From positions 2,170,001-2,234,000 of the forward strand of contig CADCXA010000025.1 of NCBI GenBank assembly GCA_902806565.1: a DNA stretch of 64,000 nt. Direction: 5' to 3'. Made by a program: the position numbers and the translations under genes. The notes beneath the pieces were generated by a model. The model saw nothing but the letters and a program-made list of their open reading frames with translations. It was not told the DNA's origin and did no database searches. The stretch comes from Hypoxylon rubiginosum (taxonomy: Eukaryota; Ascomycota; Sordariomycetes; Xylariales; Hypoxylaceae). Of the stretch, positions 47,181-58,686 are shown piece after piece; position 1 is the first letter of the stretch, and every line of letters starts with the position of its first letter.

Positions 47181-49953
47181 TTTGAACTGAGTTACGCTGG
47201 TAGAGCGAGTGAGGCTTGGGAGCGAATGTAAGTTGAAGCTACGTGAGGCAATACAACAAGGTGAGATGGCTTCGTCTCAACGAGAGTCTTAAGTAACCTT
47301 AACGAACGAGTTACTTGATGGGTAGGATCTTGGGAAAGCAGCAGGCTGGGGAGGTTGGTGATAGAAAGGCAAGAATAGGCAGACGGGATGGCAGGATCCT
47401 TATATCCCCGTCCTACTTCATATGCAAGAGAGCTGCACAGCGTCGCTAGTGCACTTTCATGACATCTTCTCGCGGCCCAAAGTGCTCGGCCAATTTACGA
47501 ACACAGCGGGGAGGCTTGAAGGGTCTGCTCTCGTGAAACAGCACCACTGGTGGACCGAGTCTCTATGCTACGAGACTGGTGTTCAAGAAAGACATGGAAA
47601 ATCGCACACTAGCGTTACTGGAGACAACTCGACTCGGGAAAGGCGTCGACGATCCTCCGTACATAGGGGGCAACTCGTCGATCAACTTGCTAGTTCCAGT
47701 CGCTGATGACAAAGTCATTCAATACGTATGTATCTTGTCGAGGGCCTATTGACCGTGGTGGAGATTCGACTCCGGGAGGACTAACTAGAGTAGAGACCAA
47801 GCGAGGACGGCGCGGTAGTGCCTGGGCTCCGGCTATGCAAGCCAAGACGATATCGCAGCTGCAAGGGAGAGGCTGGTTGCCATGTCAGGGTGTTTACCAG
47901 CCAGACCAACTCGACGTACTTCAGGGGTTATCCATGTCTAGTGTTGGTAACGATGATGTAGTCGAGGCTGAGATCTTGGAAGAGCACCTTGTCCTGACAA
48001 CACACCAACCCCTCATGAGTAACGTGCGGTGCATGCGAAAGGATGTCACCGCTACAAACCGCATGATGGTGGGCGTGCAAGGTGCTCAGACGTACGACTA
48101 CCGCTCCACAAGGCTTTAAGTTCTCTTATTCCGACTTGAGGTAACTAGCTGCGAAGTACGGCTAGCTAGCTAGGTAGCACACGCTCTCTCTATTCTAGAT
48201 TTATTTAGTAGTAACGCGTGGCATAGAACGACCATAGAGGGACGGCTTCAGTCTACTAGGTAGTCGACCTAGGACGAGTCGCGGGATCCACACATACCTA
48301 CCTCTACGTAGGTACATGGCGGACGAGTAAACTTCGGTGACTATGGTATTGTGGGTGTTATGGATATCATAGTCTTGCGGTGATGCCTGGAGAGATTTCT
48401 ATGTATATCCCTAGGTGGTATTCATGATCGAGATTGTGGGTTGTAAGCAGTGCGGTGACTGGTCGTCATCGAAGGGTTGCCGAGGCTCCTAGCTGCACTA
48501 CCATAAGCTGGTGAGCTCGTGTCCGAGCAACTAGCCCAGCTTGCACTGGGCAGGATCTGCGTTGCCTGTATTGTAGGCCACCCAGTCTACCAGTAAGGTG
48601 ACGAGAGGAGTCGAGACAGCGTGCAGTGAGTGGTTTGTGTGAAAAATCAACAAAACTTGCTTTGTAGTACAAGTCAGTTCGACCCCTGTTTCTCCACAAC
48701 TGGGGGCCCAGGGGGGCCTCAGCCCAGCCCGCGCAACCCCTCGATAGGCCCAGCCGCCTTGCCGTGCTCCTGGAGCAACCAGCTGCATATACTGCATAAG
48801 CCATAAGCTGCATACTGCTCAGACTGCTTCTAGTATGGTATCCCGGTGCAACGGTCTTAGGTAATAGATAACCTTCTCGATTACCGTCTTGGCTTTCGCC
48901 TACACCGTTCCCGCGATCTAGCAAGGTTCTCCGGTCACGAGTAGCATTCGAACTTCCAAGGGAGCGGTAGGTTACCGGTGGACTGGTTCTCTGTAACCGT
49001 TAGACAGACAACAATAGCGACGGCAGGTAACAGCAGCAACCACGAGGCAAAGCCGGGACAACGTCTAGCTAACACCGAAACGCGAGGTTTGTGGAAGACC
49101 TTTTTTTTTTTGTCTCGGCTGGTGGAGTGTTTAATTAATTTGATCCTGTGCGGTCGGAAAATGTGGTCGCACCGCGTAGCTCGAATGGCCTTGTTCTGAA
49201 ATATCGTGCCACTGCCACGGCGTTTTCGCGCAGTTGGCTTACATAGTACAGAAGTATACCACAGAAGTATACCTAGGTGCCAGACAGACTGACTGAAAAC
49301 AATCAATCTTATAACACCGAGTGATCGTCCTGGCTAGCTGTTATTGTTTGGGTTGTCGCGATGCTATTGTGTTCGTGCAAGTCGTAATCCGGATTCCTTT
49401 ACGATTGACGATGACGATGTTGGGGGCTGGGCAGGCGGGCAAGTTTAGTAACTGGAATATGCCAAACAGTGCTGGCCCGTCACACGGCATAGCAAGGGTT
49501 AAAGGTTTGAAGTCGAAAGGCTTCTAATTCCGTGCTGGTTATTTATTCGGAGCAGGTTTCAAGTTAACTTTTGTCATCTTTCCGAATTATGAATGTACAT
49601 AGTGGATTGGTTTCTCGGTAGTCGCATACCCCAATGTGGATTATGCGCTTTGTCAATTCAAAGCCCCCTTTACTCTAATACCCAATTGCTACCTATACCC
49701 GAGATTTAAATTGGTTGAAGCTTTAAAATGATTGAGTATTCACTATTAATCCCTATCCAGACCCAAGAGATTGAAGCCGTCGTGTAAAGTCAATAGAAAT
49801 TGCCCGCCAGGTAAGAGATCCCTATCCAACCGTCCATGAAATCCACTAACTCCTGCCAGTCTTCGTTAGCAATACAAACGCCATTCAAATATTCATACGA
49901 ATACAACCTGGACAATAGGTATATGCCTGTTGAAATGACACCGAGACCTTCAT
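47181..49953. other. 2.8 kb intergenic, no gene supported
   Basis: Frames up to about 150 codons appear on both strands (for example 47706-48119 and 48466-48924) but overlap one another antisense and show no family content. Contains TACCTACCTC..TAGGTA near 48295-48314 and a 13-bp tandem duplication at 49248-49273. The left part is the promoter of the wall-protein gene. Confidence 0.55.
49248..49273. repeat. Two perfect tandem copies of ACAGAAGTATACC
   Basis: 49248-49260 and 49261-49273 are identical and run into a CTAGGTG motif. Non-coding, no assigned function. Confidence 0.85.
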
Positions 49954-51147
49954 TTACCTCTTCTCCTGAGCCTCCTGTCTCAACTCGATCATGACTTTCG
50001 CAATGATAGCCAATGCCGTCTTCGCGGCCCCGTTCACTACATCCGGGCCAAACTGTTGCATCACCTTATCAGTATGCCATCTCATAATCTCTACGTTGAT
50101 GAGCTCGAGCAGACCCTCTCCCGAGCTCACTAACTCAGCTGGCGGCGCCTTCTCGAAGAACAGCTTTACGCTGGCTTCGTTTACATCCGCACGCAAGCCG
50201 GACTTCACCGGCCAAGCAATGTTCGCTATCGAGAGGTCAGCCCCCTTCGTCCACCCATCGGAATAGCGTTTCCAAGCAGCTTGCCATTCTGTTGTTTCTT
50301 TTTGCGCTTTTTCTCGGGCTTCTCGCTTTTCCTTCTCCTTAGAAAGGCGGACTCGCTCGCGGAATGCCTCTTCGCGGGCTTTTTCTTCTCGTCTTTGTTC
50401 TTCGCGTTTCCGTTCTTCGCGTTTCCGTTCTTCGCGTTTCCGCTCTTCACGTCGACGTTCGTCTTCTCGCTTCTTTTCCTCCCTCTGCCTCCGTTCCTCT
50501 TCTTCCCTCTGCCTCTCTTGTTCTTTTTGCTCGTGTCTCCGCTTCTGTTCTTGAGATTGACCCCTTTCAGTCGCATCCTCTTGCATGCTCGTCTTCCCGC
50601 TCCTTCGCCGCAATTCTGCCTCTAGGCGGGCCATCATTTTCCTTATTTCTTCAGTTGAAGAATACGCTATCATTTTTGCTATTTCTTTAGTTAAAGAATA
50701 CTCTTCCGGCTCCTCTTTCTTGACTTGGGGTTCTCTCTTAACACTCCGAGTATCCATGTTCAACTTATTGCAGATGACAGGTAAGGAACTCTCATCGCTA
50801 TGGTCGGAAATCCAATCTTCGAGCTTTAATCTCCATTGGCTAAATATTTTCGAAGACTGGTCTTTCCCAGATCGTTTGCCATGCCTGCCGCATAATAGGA
50901 GCTCCGCTGCTAGGCGAAGATCTGCGAGCGATGCTGCAGCCTTGGGGGCACTTCCAAACTTCATCAGGATGCTCAGTGCGGAGTTTATGTTGTCTTGAGC
51001 TATTTGATTCCAACATCTTCGGTTCTGTGAGGGTGCGTCACCAACACAGGTTATGCCGCACTTAAGGGGGTTGGTAAGCCCCAGCACGTTATCCGGATTC
51101 CATGCCAGAGCTTTCGAAGAGGTGTATGAAATACTATTGAATTGCAT
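49954..51147 (-). CDS. Charged coiled-coil protein, function unknown
   Basis: Intronless, 397 residues, ATG at 51147. The N-terminal 110 residues are globular-looking, with spaced Cys (LKCGITCVGD...RRCWNQIAQDNI) resembling N-terminal modules of uncharacterised fungal proteins. Residues about 185-290 are a long Glu/Arg/Lys coiled coil with four or five KREER pentapeptides encoded by 15-bp tandem repeats (50386-50450). The last 80 residues form a distinct module with LINVEIMRWHTDKVMQQFG and a helical AAKTALAIIAKVMIELRQEA ending. The RWHxDK string recalls the HPD region of J domains, with HTD in place of HPD; similar RWHPDK strings occur in related fungal proteins. I do not assign a function. 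Confidence 0.72.
   Translation of the reverse strand: MQFNSISYTSSKALAWNPDNVLGLTNPLKCGITCVGDAPSQNRRCWNQIAQDNINSALSILMKFGSAPKAAASLADLRLAAELLLCGRHGKRSGKDQSSKIFSQWRLKLEDWISDHSDESSLPVICNKLNMDTRSVKREPQVKKEEPEEYSLTKEIAKMIAYSSTEEIRKMMARLEAELRRRSGKTSMQEDATERGQSQEQKRRHEQKEQERQREEEERRQREEKKREDERRREERKREERKREERKREEQRREEKAREEAFRERVRLSKEKEKREAREKAQKETTEWQAAWKRYSDGWTKGADLSIANIAWPVKSGLRADVNEASVKLFFEKAPPAELVSSGEGLLELINVEIMRWHTDKVMQQFGPDVVNGAAKTALAIIAKVMIELRQEAQEKR
50386..50450 (-). repeat. 15-bp tandem repeats coding for KREER
   Basis: Three to four near-identical TTCGCGTTTCCGTTC-type units (plus strand) within the coiled-coil gene. Copy number could vary without breaking frame. Confidence 0.85.
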
Positions 51148-52126
51148 AGCTGCGAGATGCCGATAGCCCTATAAAGACTTGATGACAATTAAAAGATCAG
51201 AAAACGGCCTTGGGCTATGGGAGTAATAATAATGCTTTCCACTCCATGCTTTAGGACCACGATAAAACACCGCATTTTTATACCTACTCGCTCACCCAGT
51301 CGGCTCCCTCACGAGGCATACAGCCATTCGTCAGCGCGTGTCGCATTTTCGGCCCGCATCCTCTCGGGACGCATAGAACAAAAGCATAGAGTACCAGGGA
51401 TACCCACTACCCGACCATGCTTTTGTTGCTGCCGAATGGGGTCAATAAAGTACACTGGTGCGTTTCGACATTCTGGAGTATGATACGGCGCAGCCTTAGG
51501 GGCGGAGTTGCAAGGCGCACGACCTACGTGCTCAACCCTGGTGCCAGCTAGGGTGAACATGCAAGCACTTAAGACATCTCGACTAACCGGGTGCTTTCCA
51601 TTACTCGTCAAGGGCGCTTCATAGCTATCACCGGATTTTGGGAGGCCATCGTCCAGTTTGGTACTAGATTACAACGAATATTACTTACGACGTGGACTCC
51701 TTCCGCTACATTATGCTGCAATTATTGATCCAAGTTCTTTATGAATATAGCCACGATATCCAGCCATGATATCCGTTGGCAAAAGCTACTCTATGGAGCA
51801 ATCGAACGACTCTAGAAGGGTTGCAGCATGTCGAACTTTTGCTGGTTGTAAGTAACCAATCACGAGCTGCTCTGTCGAGGTGGTGGTCGCAGAGATCGCT
51901 GAATGTAACATGGCCCTGTATCACGATCCATGCCTCAACCGGCCGAGTCTGGTGACAGCTGGTGACGACCTTAATTGAGCCCTTCTCGTCCACAGAACAT
52001 ATCATAATATAGTTTAATGGAAGGCCATGTGGTGCTGAGGGCCAGATTTTAGACCGAACGAGAGATTTACTTAACCCTCCAGTGGCACGTAGCGTCACCG
52101 TCACACAAGCTCACAATTTCCGGCGC
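51148..52126. other. Intergenic, no gene supported
   Basis: About 1 kb. A minus-strand frame at 51739-52104 and a plus-strand frame at 51217-51483 have no recognisable content. It holds the promoter of the coiled-coil gene and the 3' end of the fungalysin. Confidence 0.55.
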
Positions 52127-54312
52127 TTAGCAAACACCATTGGGAATCGTGAAGTCATCCACTCGGTCGGTGCCACGAAACACGGCATCGCGCCCAAGGC
52201 CTCGTTTTGCAAACCCTTTCCAGATCTCACACGTGTTTTGACCGCCAGTCAGAGCCTCGTCCGCGTCCAGAATAGCATCGCGAGCTTGGACGAAAGTAGG
52301 ATTGCATGGTTGCCTAGGATCGCCCGTTCTGTCAGTAAACGGATTTCGGCAACAAGACAAGGGATTGACATACAGAGCCAGAGCATCTAGGACAATCTTC
52401 ATGGCAAGGTACTTGCCGTCAGATGGCATACCATCAATCATTTCGGGCCGTTCTGCGTCATTTTTGCCATGCTTGTCGACCAGATTCCATAGAACCTCAT
52501 AAAGCATTGTGGCCCAAGCCGTTCCGACCTCATGCACATTCGTCAAGTTGTTAACCGTCGAATAGGTCCATGAGTTTACACTCATGTCAGTCAAATACAT
52601 CACTTTCCTAGCAGTTGGCGGGTTGGTACTATTCGTGGGCCATGCCGCGAACCCATATTCTGCGTTCTCCCTGGTGTCATTCGGTTTCAGCACGACCGCT
52701 GCTGCATAGAAGTCACCCCAGCCCTCGGCCATCCCGTCAGCTTCGAACGCATCCAAGCAGTTGGAAGTCTGCGGTCCGCCCGTCAGTCTGCCTGATACTA
52801 TTGGTAGCCGCGTGCATCAGTAGGTAGTATTCTCGCCCCAAGATCTACTCACGGACGAAACTTACGGCCATGGGTGTACTCGTGAATAACGAATCCGTTG
52901 TCGAATGCAACGTCCCTTTCTGGGTCGGTGTAGTTGAAGAGATACATCACCAATTGGGGCGTCGTTCCGTCTACCGTTCGTTGGAAGTTGCTTCACGTTG
53001 TCAGCGACCTACTCCGGAAGCCAAACTTGCTACCGAGCGAATCTCTTCACTGCAATGTAGGCCGTTTAAACTAACCCGTTGTTTTTTCCATTGTAATGGT
53101 GTATCAGCACGCGAACAGGGTCGTTGTCTTTCCCTCCCTCTCCATGATTATCAACCTGGAAATTACCCGCGGCTGGGGTAAAGCCGAGGATGTACAGCAA
53201 GTCATGGTACATGTTGACCGTGTAGAAGATTTGCGTTACAGCAGCGTCGCGGTATGTTAGGCCCGTAGCAGTATCTGGCGTGTACGGGTATTCGAATGTC
53301 AAGTTCTTACTATAGGGAAAGTAGACCAAGGCCACAGGGACGGAGCCCGCCTCCGCGTTATTGCCCTGTGTGGTGTCCCGCTCATCATTCCATGTGTCTT
53401 TAGAAGCGACCGGGTCCCACGGATCCTTGACGATTCTGCGTGATCCTTCTGTTGGGTCGTTCAATCCCCAGGGGCTATTGTCACACGTTAGGCTAACTAG
53501 TGATCTACTTGTGCCGTTCCAACTTACTAGACTTCGTAGGTTGCATGGGAGATGTAGTTGACTATGCCGACTACTTCCGGATTGGCGGCCTCTGCATCCA
53601 CGTAGGAAACAAACCAGGTCTCCGGCGACTTCGTTTCTATTCTCCAGGCCAATGTCAGACTATTGTCTAGCTTCACGAAGTATACCAGCTGTGCCTTTGG
53701 ATCCTCAACGGTCCCAGAAGCTCCTTTTATCGTGAAAGACTTTACCCCGTCGACAGCTTCTGCTGATGTGTCCCTTGGGATCGGAAGCTGAAGCACGTCG
53801 AGCGCGACATTCAGTGCCTTGACCGGATCTAAAAGCTCTCGCTTTTCTATGGGAACTTCTGCTGAAATTTTATCGCTGAAGAACGAGTTTCCAAAGGAGA
53901 ATATGCTGCCGTCGCGTGCGATCTATCAATCAGTTAGCCATTTCCATACCTGCAATCCCCCCCTTCCTCGTCTTGCCGCTACCCAGGTACTGACATTTAC
54001 GTCGAAATTTGCGTTGTCCACGTCTAGGTCGTTGGCGGTTTGTCTAAAATGCACGTGGCCGACGCCATTCGTCCCAACGTAATAGTCGTCTACGAGCCGG
54101 AACGTGGCGTTGGGAGCGATACTCCTCACCAGCTCGGTCGCAGTCTCGACATAGTCTCCCCTTTTCAGCAGCTTCAGCTTGTGGTCGGCGGCGACGCTCG
54201 CTGCGTTGCTGTATGTGGTTGCTTCCCTTAGCCGGTACAGGTGACGATCTAGAAGGCTCCCGTTGACGATTTGCGACACCCAGAGGAAGCACAGAATATG
54301 GATTGATCGCAT
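52127..54312 (-). CDS. Fungalysin, secreted M36 zinc metalloprotease
   Basis: Minus-strand exons 54312-53995, 53922-53528, 53474-53076, 52990-52866 and 52797-52127 give 635 residues, the normal precursor length. A signal peptide ([19 protein letters not shown]) and an FTP-type propeptide ([23 protein letters not shown]) precede the catalytic domain. The zinc motif HEYTH is at 407-411, followed by GLSGRLTGG (spliced across the last intron) and the third-ligand region AEGWGDFY (E437). All introns are GT-AG and keep frame; the 85-bp third intron was placed to give [14 protein letters not shown]. The family degrades collagen/elastin-type and plant proteins outside the cell. No broken residues are seen, so it should be active. 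Confidence 0.93.
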
Positions 54313-55294
54313 GTCGAGCGGAGGTCTGTCAGTTCAAGAAGGCGTCGCAAAGAGAGGGCACACTCGCAGCCGTAGCTACATCGCTGCCCCTTAACGGTTA
54401 TATACCTCCACCCATTATGAGACCTACCCCCTGACCTCTACGGGTCCGGATATATAACCTTGCTTCCACAAAAAGGTCCCCTACGACAATTAGAGCTATC
54501 TACGGTGAAATCCGGAAGGAATTAGCAGACGCGTCGAGGCCTCTCCGGAATCCACAAGTTACCGTATGGGGCAGGTACGGCCATTCCTTCGTGAAGGGGT
54601 TCAAAAACTCCACCGCCGAAGTAATCTGCTTATTAACAGATTTGGCATCGTCTGATATTGCTTGGAATTTCTTATAAGTCCTATAGTCGGCTTAACATGC
54701 GATTGTTTATAATGTATCGTACGCTTGCTTCCGAAGGACGGGGCTTAGACACTTGGCAGAGAATACAAGGTCCGATATTGGCGGTGTGACTTGTGATCGG
54801 GCTCTTTTTCAATGAACACACGAACGTTGCGTATTGCGGTGAATATTTTCACTCCGAGCTTCTCAGTTCGAGATCTTGCGATTCCGAAGCGCACTCATAT
54901 ACGTGCGCAGGTACTTATGAACCTTACACCCCGAAGATGTGAGAGAAGGGAGGTTCGGAACACTTGAGAGCTTCAGTTGCAAAATAGCTTCGGGCCGTCT
55001 TGTCGTCTTGAATCAACGTAAACCTATAATAGGTACTGTAGTAAAAGATAAATATATCAAGTAGCAAGTTTCTATAGATTGTCTTCCATATCTAATTTCT
55101 ACTTGTGTGATGCTAGGTATCCCCATTGATTGTCACACGTGCTAGCTGGTATGTGCCTGATGCCCATCCAAGGGCGAAATCACTTGGTGTAAGTAGGTAA
55201 TCAAGTACGGAAAACGGCGTCTTATGCGTGAATCAGAAACCTCGCCACCAGAGAGGGAATCTAGGTATCCTATCTCATCACGATCGATTCGCGC
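54313..55294. other. Intergenic, upstream of the fungalysin
   Basis: About 1 kb, no supported ORF. The right third is the 3' region of the alpha/beta hydrolase, the left the fungalysin promoter. Confidence 0.55.
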
Positions 55295-56002
55295 CTACAC
55301 GTTCGGAACCACCCCCTTCAGCCACCTCTCCAGCTCTCCCGTCCACCCTAGCTTCTCATCGTTTAACGCCAACCCAATCCCATGTGGCCCGTCCGGCAGG
55401 ACGAGGATCTCAAACGGGCGCCCGTGCCTCGCCATGGCCGCCGCGAACCCCAGCGCGTTCTGCACCGGCACCGTAGCGTCGCTAGCCGTGTGAAACAGGA
55501 ACGTCGGGGGCGTGGCGCCGCCGACGCGCATCTCGGCGCACATGGCCCGCTCCGCCTCGCCGCCCGCCTCGCACCCGTCGCCGATCAGCCTGCGGCGCGA
55601 CCCGTCGTGCGTGGTGCCGGCCGCCATGCTGACGACGGGGTACGCGAGCACCGCGAAGTCAAGTCCGGCCTCTCTGTCCGTCGCCGTGATAGCAGCTAGG
55701 TGCCCGCCCGCGCTGAACCCCCAGATCCCGAGCCGGTCGACGAGGCCCCCGCCGCGGATCCGGCGCACCGCCTCTAGCGCCTCGCGCTGCGGGGCGGGGA
55801 AGATGGGCGCCGGGGTGGAGGGGCCGGCGACCGTGTACGAGAGCACCCAGGCGTCGAGGCCGCGCGCGTTGAGCCACCGCGCCGGTTCCAGGCCCTCGTT
55901 GTCTATCGAGATGAACTCGTAGCCGCCGCCGGGCAGCACGAGGACGCCGGTCCGGTTGGGGTTGGGTGCGGGGTAGAAGTCGAGCTTCAGTTCTGTTGTC
56001 AT
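55295..56002 (-). CDS. Alpha/beta hydrolase, small esterase (acetyl-xylan-esterase-like)
   Basis: Intronless, 235 residues from the ATG at 56002 (context GCCATGACA). The open frame extends 15 codons further, but only with a TTG at its head, so I reject that start. The catalytic set is visible: an oxyanion-type PGGGYEF near residue 25, nucleophile GFSAGGH, acid TASDATVP and His GPHGIGL. The pattern and size fit the BD-FAE/endo-1,4-beta-xylanase-associated esterase group. No signal peptide, so it may act on imported or intracellular substrates. The gene is strongly G+C-rich, with long antisense frames as a result. Confidence 0.87.
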   Translation of the reverse strand: MTTELKLDFYPAPNPNRTGVLVLPGGGYEFISIDNEGLEPARWLNARGLDAWVLSYTVAGPSTPAPIFPAPQREALEAVRRIRGGGLVDRLGIWGFSAGGHLAAITATDREAGLDFAVLAYPVVSMAAGTTHDGSRRRLIGDGCEAGGEAERAMCAEMRVGGATPPTFLFHTASDATVPVQNALGFAAAMARHGRPFEILVLPDGPHGIGLALNDEKLGWTGELERWLKGVVPNV

Positions 56003-56616
56003 GGCGATGTGGTTAATTTGGTTGGTAGGTATTGATGGTGATGACAAATGGGAGAAAGTGGCTATTTAAATGGTTGGGAAGGTCTGGTCAAGAAGTTTGA
56101 TTGGAAAATAAAAGAGTTTGCCGTATATTTAAAGAGTTGCTGTAGAACTTTTTACAGGAGGTATCCCGCACTGGACTACCGAAAAGGGGAGGCATCTGCG
56201 GGATCCCCCCTGATCTAAGTATGACAGGTAAAACGGAACAAATTCTAGAGCTCTATCTGTGCGTTTCTACTGTCTCATAACTTACCAAGGACATGATTTG
56301 TCAAAGTCAGCCCTTTCTCGTAGGTAACCGTCTGGGGAGTCCAGCCGTATAACTAAAGGCACGGCTATATGGCCTTGTGATATTTATTAGGTAACTATCT
56401 GAACACTTTATAGTATAACTTAGGTTCTACCGTTTGCTTTTGGGGCATTAGACTAGAATATCGCCTCCGACTAATCTAACATGAAGGCCAACATCAAGAA
56501 GCATGAACTGTTCGAAGTTTATTAGGGGACAGTTAAGAAAGTTGCAGGGTCCCAAGTCCGTATCATCTGCGCATTGCAATTGGTCTGACGCCAAACTCAC
56601 CCCCTAATCATTTACA
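56003..56616. other. Intergenic, hydrolase promoter and DUF3176 3' end
   Basis: 0.6 kb, AT-leaning, with no gene. Confidence 0.55.
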
Positions 56617-58686
56617 TTATTCAGACCTCATGATTAACGAGTCCTGATCCCAGTCCCGCGTTGAACGACCTCTTCGTTTGAGGCCCTTGATTTCAACAGC
56701 TTCTCCAGCGTCATCTTCCATTTGTCTGATACCGCGCTGCAACTTTACTCGAATATGGGATGAAATCTCTTCCATCTCTGCTGTTGTCCTGAAAGGTCCT
56801 CCCATGAGTGTTATATCCGTCTGGTGTATGCTGTCGTCAATAGGTTGGCCGTCCGCTCCAGTGAAACGATCCTTATAGTATATAAGGGGTAGAAGGTTAC
56901 TCTTCCAGGCCATCTCTTCCTCCCTAAACCGCCAGCTCCGGGCAATCATCAGGAACAGTACCACGGTCTCCAAGGCTAGTAGAATGGTGGGTAGAAGGAG
57001 CCACTGCCATTCGACGGCAATGTACGAGAAGATTTGGAGCGCAGTTCCAAGTACTTCGCTCCTGGAGCCGGCTTCTCTACTGAGACCAAGCCGGAACTGG
57101 TTTGTCATCGCGGTTGAGATGGTCGAGATCCTATCAACAATCGTACCGACGCTAGCGTTTTTCTGCTCCCAGAACGGCGACAGCCACCACGTGTCGCCAC
57201 ATTCGATACTATTTCCCTGACGAACATCCCACCCGCAAGTACCATTCAAGTCCTTTCGGATGACGGATCCCATCAGGTAATACATGAATGAATGAAATCT
57301 GTACACGCATTCCTCGCGGGCTGCTACCGAAGGGTAATTCGGTGCATTGTCCGGAGAAACAATCCGAACATTCTCATCTACCGCATTAGACGTATTTGAT
57401 ATCGTGCGGACCGTGGCGGGGGAACATGGAGATTGTATAGCGGCCAGGGATACGTTGGACTGAGGTAGCGTCAGTGTTCCATCGTAAAACAACTCCTCCG
57501 GATCAGTGATGTTGTATTGACCGATATCTGGATAGAGGGGCGTGGAATGCACCAACGACTCGGATAGCCGACCATTCTGTATGAAGGCGTCGTAGTATTG
57601 AAGGCAGGGGTAAATAGAACATGTAACTGCGGCGTAGCCTGTTGGATTTACAGCATCTCCATATTCGCTCTGGTTCCTGGCTGCCATTGTGAACACCGTG
57701 ACGTTAGCAAAAGCCCAACGGGAAGATGCCGCCACCTCAGGCGAAATAACATTCTCAGCCCAAGATAGATTTTTATCCTGCGTACTTAGAATCATGTGGG
57801 GTGCACTGTCGTAGATGACCAAATCGAGCCCGTTAGGCAGACTATACGTTGGATGCGTTGAATTCGTTGGATCCCTAGAGTACCTTCGGAGAGCCACCGT
57901 GACAAGCGAGCTAACGTCGGTGCAGCTATTGCACACTCCGATAGAAGCATGAGTAGCAACCTCACCCTCACGTTGTGTTGGTTGCAAGGTTGGAAAGGTA
58001 CAGTTTCCAGTGGTACAAGACGGAACAATGGCCGAATCATTACCAAGAGGGTTCGTGAGAGTTGAAAAAAGGGCACCGCGAGGGGTAGCTCCTAGATCCC
58101 ACATTCCAAACGACGGGGAGCTTAGCGTTCTGAAATAGCTGGTCGGATCTTTGACCGAGAACGACACCGGGAGGGAAGCGGTCCCAGAGTCAAGTGTAGA
58201 CTCGGAAAAGTTTATCCTTATAGACTGTTGAACGAAGGGACCCGTCGCTAAGGATACGATGATGATGGTTATGGCTATGAGGCTAGAGAGGCTATGCCTA
58301 GCAACAACCGGTATGAGAGTTATCGCTCCCAATATACCACGGCTAGCATCCTCGAAGAGCTGTAGATTCTTCAATGGTTGAATTGGCGACGATGGCTTCC
58401 AAAACCATATCCACTTGTCCTGGGAAAGGATCTGCGCCGCAATGCCCACCAGGACGGCCCGATATATAGTCGATAGTGTAGCGATAAGAGAATTGAGCGT
58501 AATTGGAAAAGACCAGTCTTGCTGGGGTTTTCCCTCCGCCTGGTAAATGATTGTGTATATAGCTATCAGAAGGCCCAGAGCACAGAACCACGAGAAAAGT
58601 TCCCAGCCCCATGGTAGTAATGCAAAATGGTACAGATCCTGAAAATTTCTGCCGAATTTCGATTTACCTGCATTTAGTACACGCAT
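56617..58686 (-). CDS. DUF3176 multi-span membrane protein
   Basis: Intronless, 689 residues from the ATG at 58686 (the frame opens two codons earlier with a TTG). N-terminal spans: ELFSWFCALGLLIAIYTIIYQ, then the family-typical D.SFPITLNSLIATLSTIYRAVLVGIAAQIL and DKWIWF, then SSLIAITIIIVSLATGPF. A large, presumably extracellular domain of about 400 residues has many N-x-S/T sites and paired Cys (PSCTTGNCTFPTL, CNSCTDVSSL, GTCGWD). It ends in a span WLLLPTILLALETVVLFLMIA and a charged cytoplasmic tail. DUF3176 proteins are expanded in filamentous ascomycetes and have no known function. Some relatives have a longer N-terminus, so an upstream exon is possible but not seen. Confidence 0.88.
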   Translation of the reverse strand: MRVLNAGKSKFGRNFQDLYHFALLPWGWELFSWFCALGLLIAIYTIIYQAEGKPQQDWSFPITLNSLIATLSTIYRAVLVGIAAQILSQDKWIWFWKPSSPIQPLKNLQLFEDASRGILGAITLIPVVARHSLSSLIAITIIIVSLATGPFVQQSIRINFSESTLDSGTASLPVSFSVKDPTSYFRTLSSPSFGMWDLGATPRGALFSTLTNPLGNDSAIVPSCTTGNCTFPTLQPTQREGEVATHASIGVCNSCTDVSSLVTVALRRYSRDPTNSTHPTYSLPNGLDLVIYDSAPHMILSTQDKNLSWAENVISPEVAASSRWAFANVTVFTMAARNQSEYGDAVNPTGYAAVTCSIYPCLQYYDAFIQNGRLSESLVHSTPLYPDIGQYNITDPEELFYDGTLTLPQSNVSLAAIQSPCSPATVRTISNTSNAVDENVRIVSPDNAPNYPSVAAREECVYRFHSFMYYLMGSVIRKDLNGTCGWDVRQGNSIECGDTWWLSPFWEQKNASVGTIVDRISTISTAMTNQFRLGLSREAGSRSEVLGTALQIFSYIAVEWQWLLLPTILLALETVVLFLMIARSWRFREEEMAWKSNLLPLIYYKDRFTGADGQPIDDSIHQTDITLMGGPFRTTAEMEEISSHIRVKLQRGIRQMEDDAGEAVEIKGLKRRGRSTRDWDQDSLIMRSE

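Noticed and set aside
47706..48924. Frames of 137 and 152 codons as possible novel genes
   Set aside because: No ATG context, splice or domain support; overlapping frames of similar size occur on both strands of the region.
56003..56047. Upstream 15-codon extension of the alpha/beta hydrolase
   Set aside because: The frame there begins with TTG and has no ATG; the ATG at 56002 has good context.
58630..58670. Short intron GTAAAT...TTTCAG at the 5' end of the DUF3176 gene
   Set aside because: It would be 29 bp, below the size of any intron in the window, and the frame is open through it.
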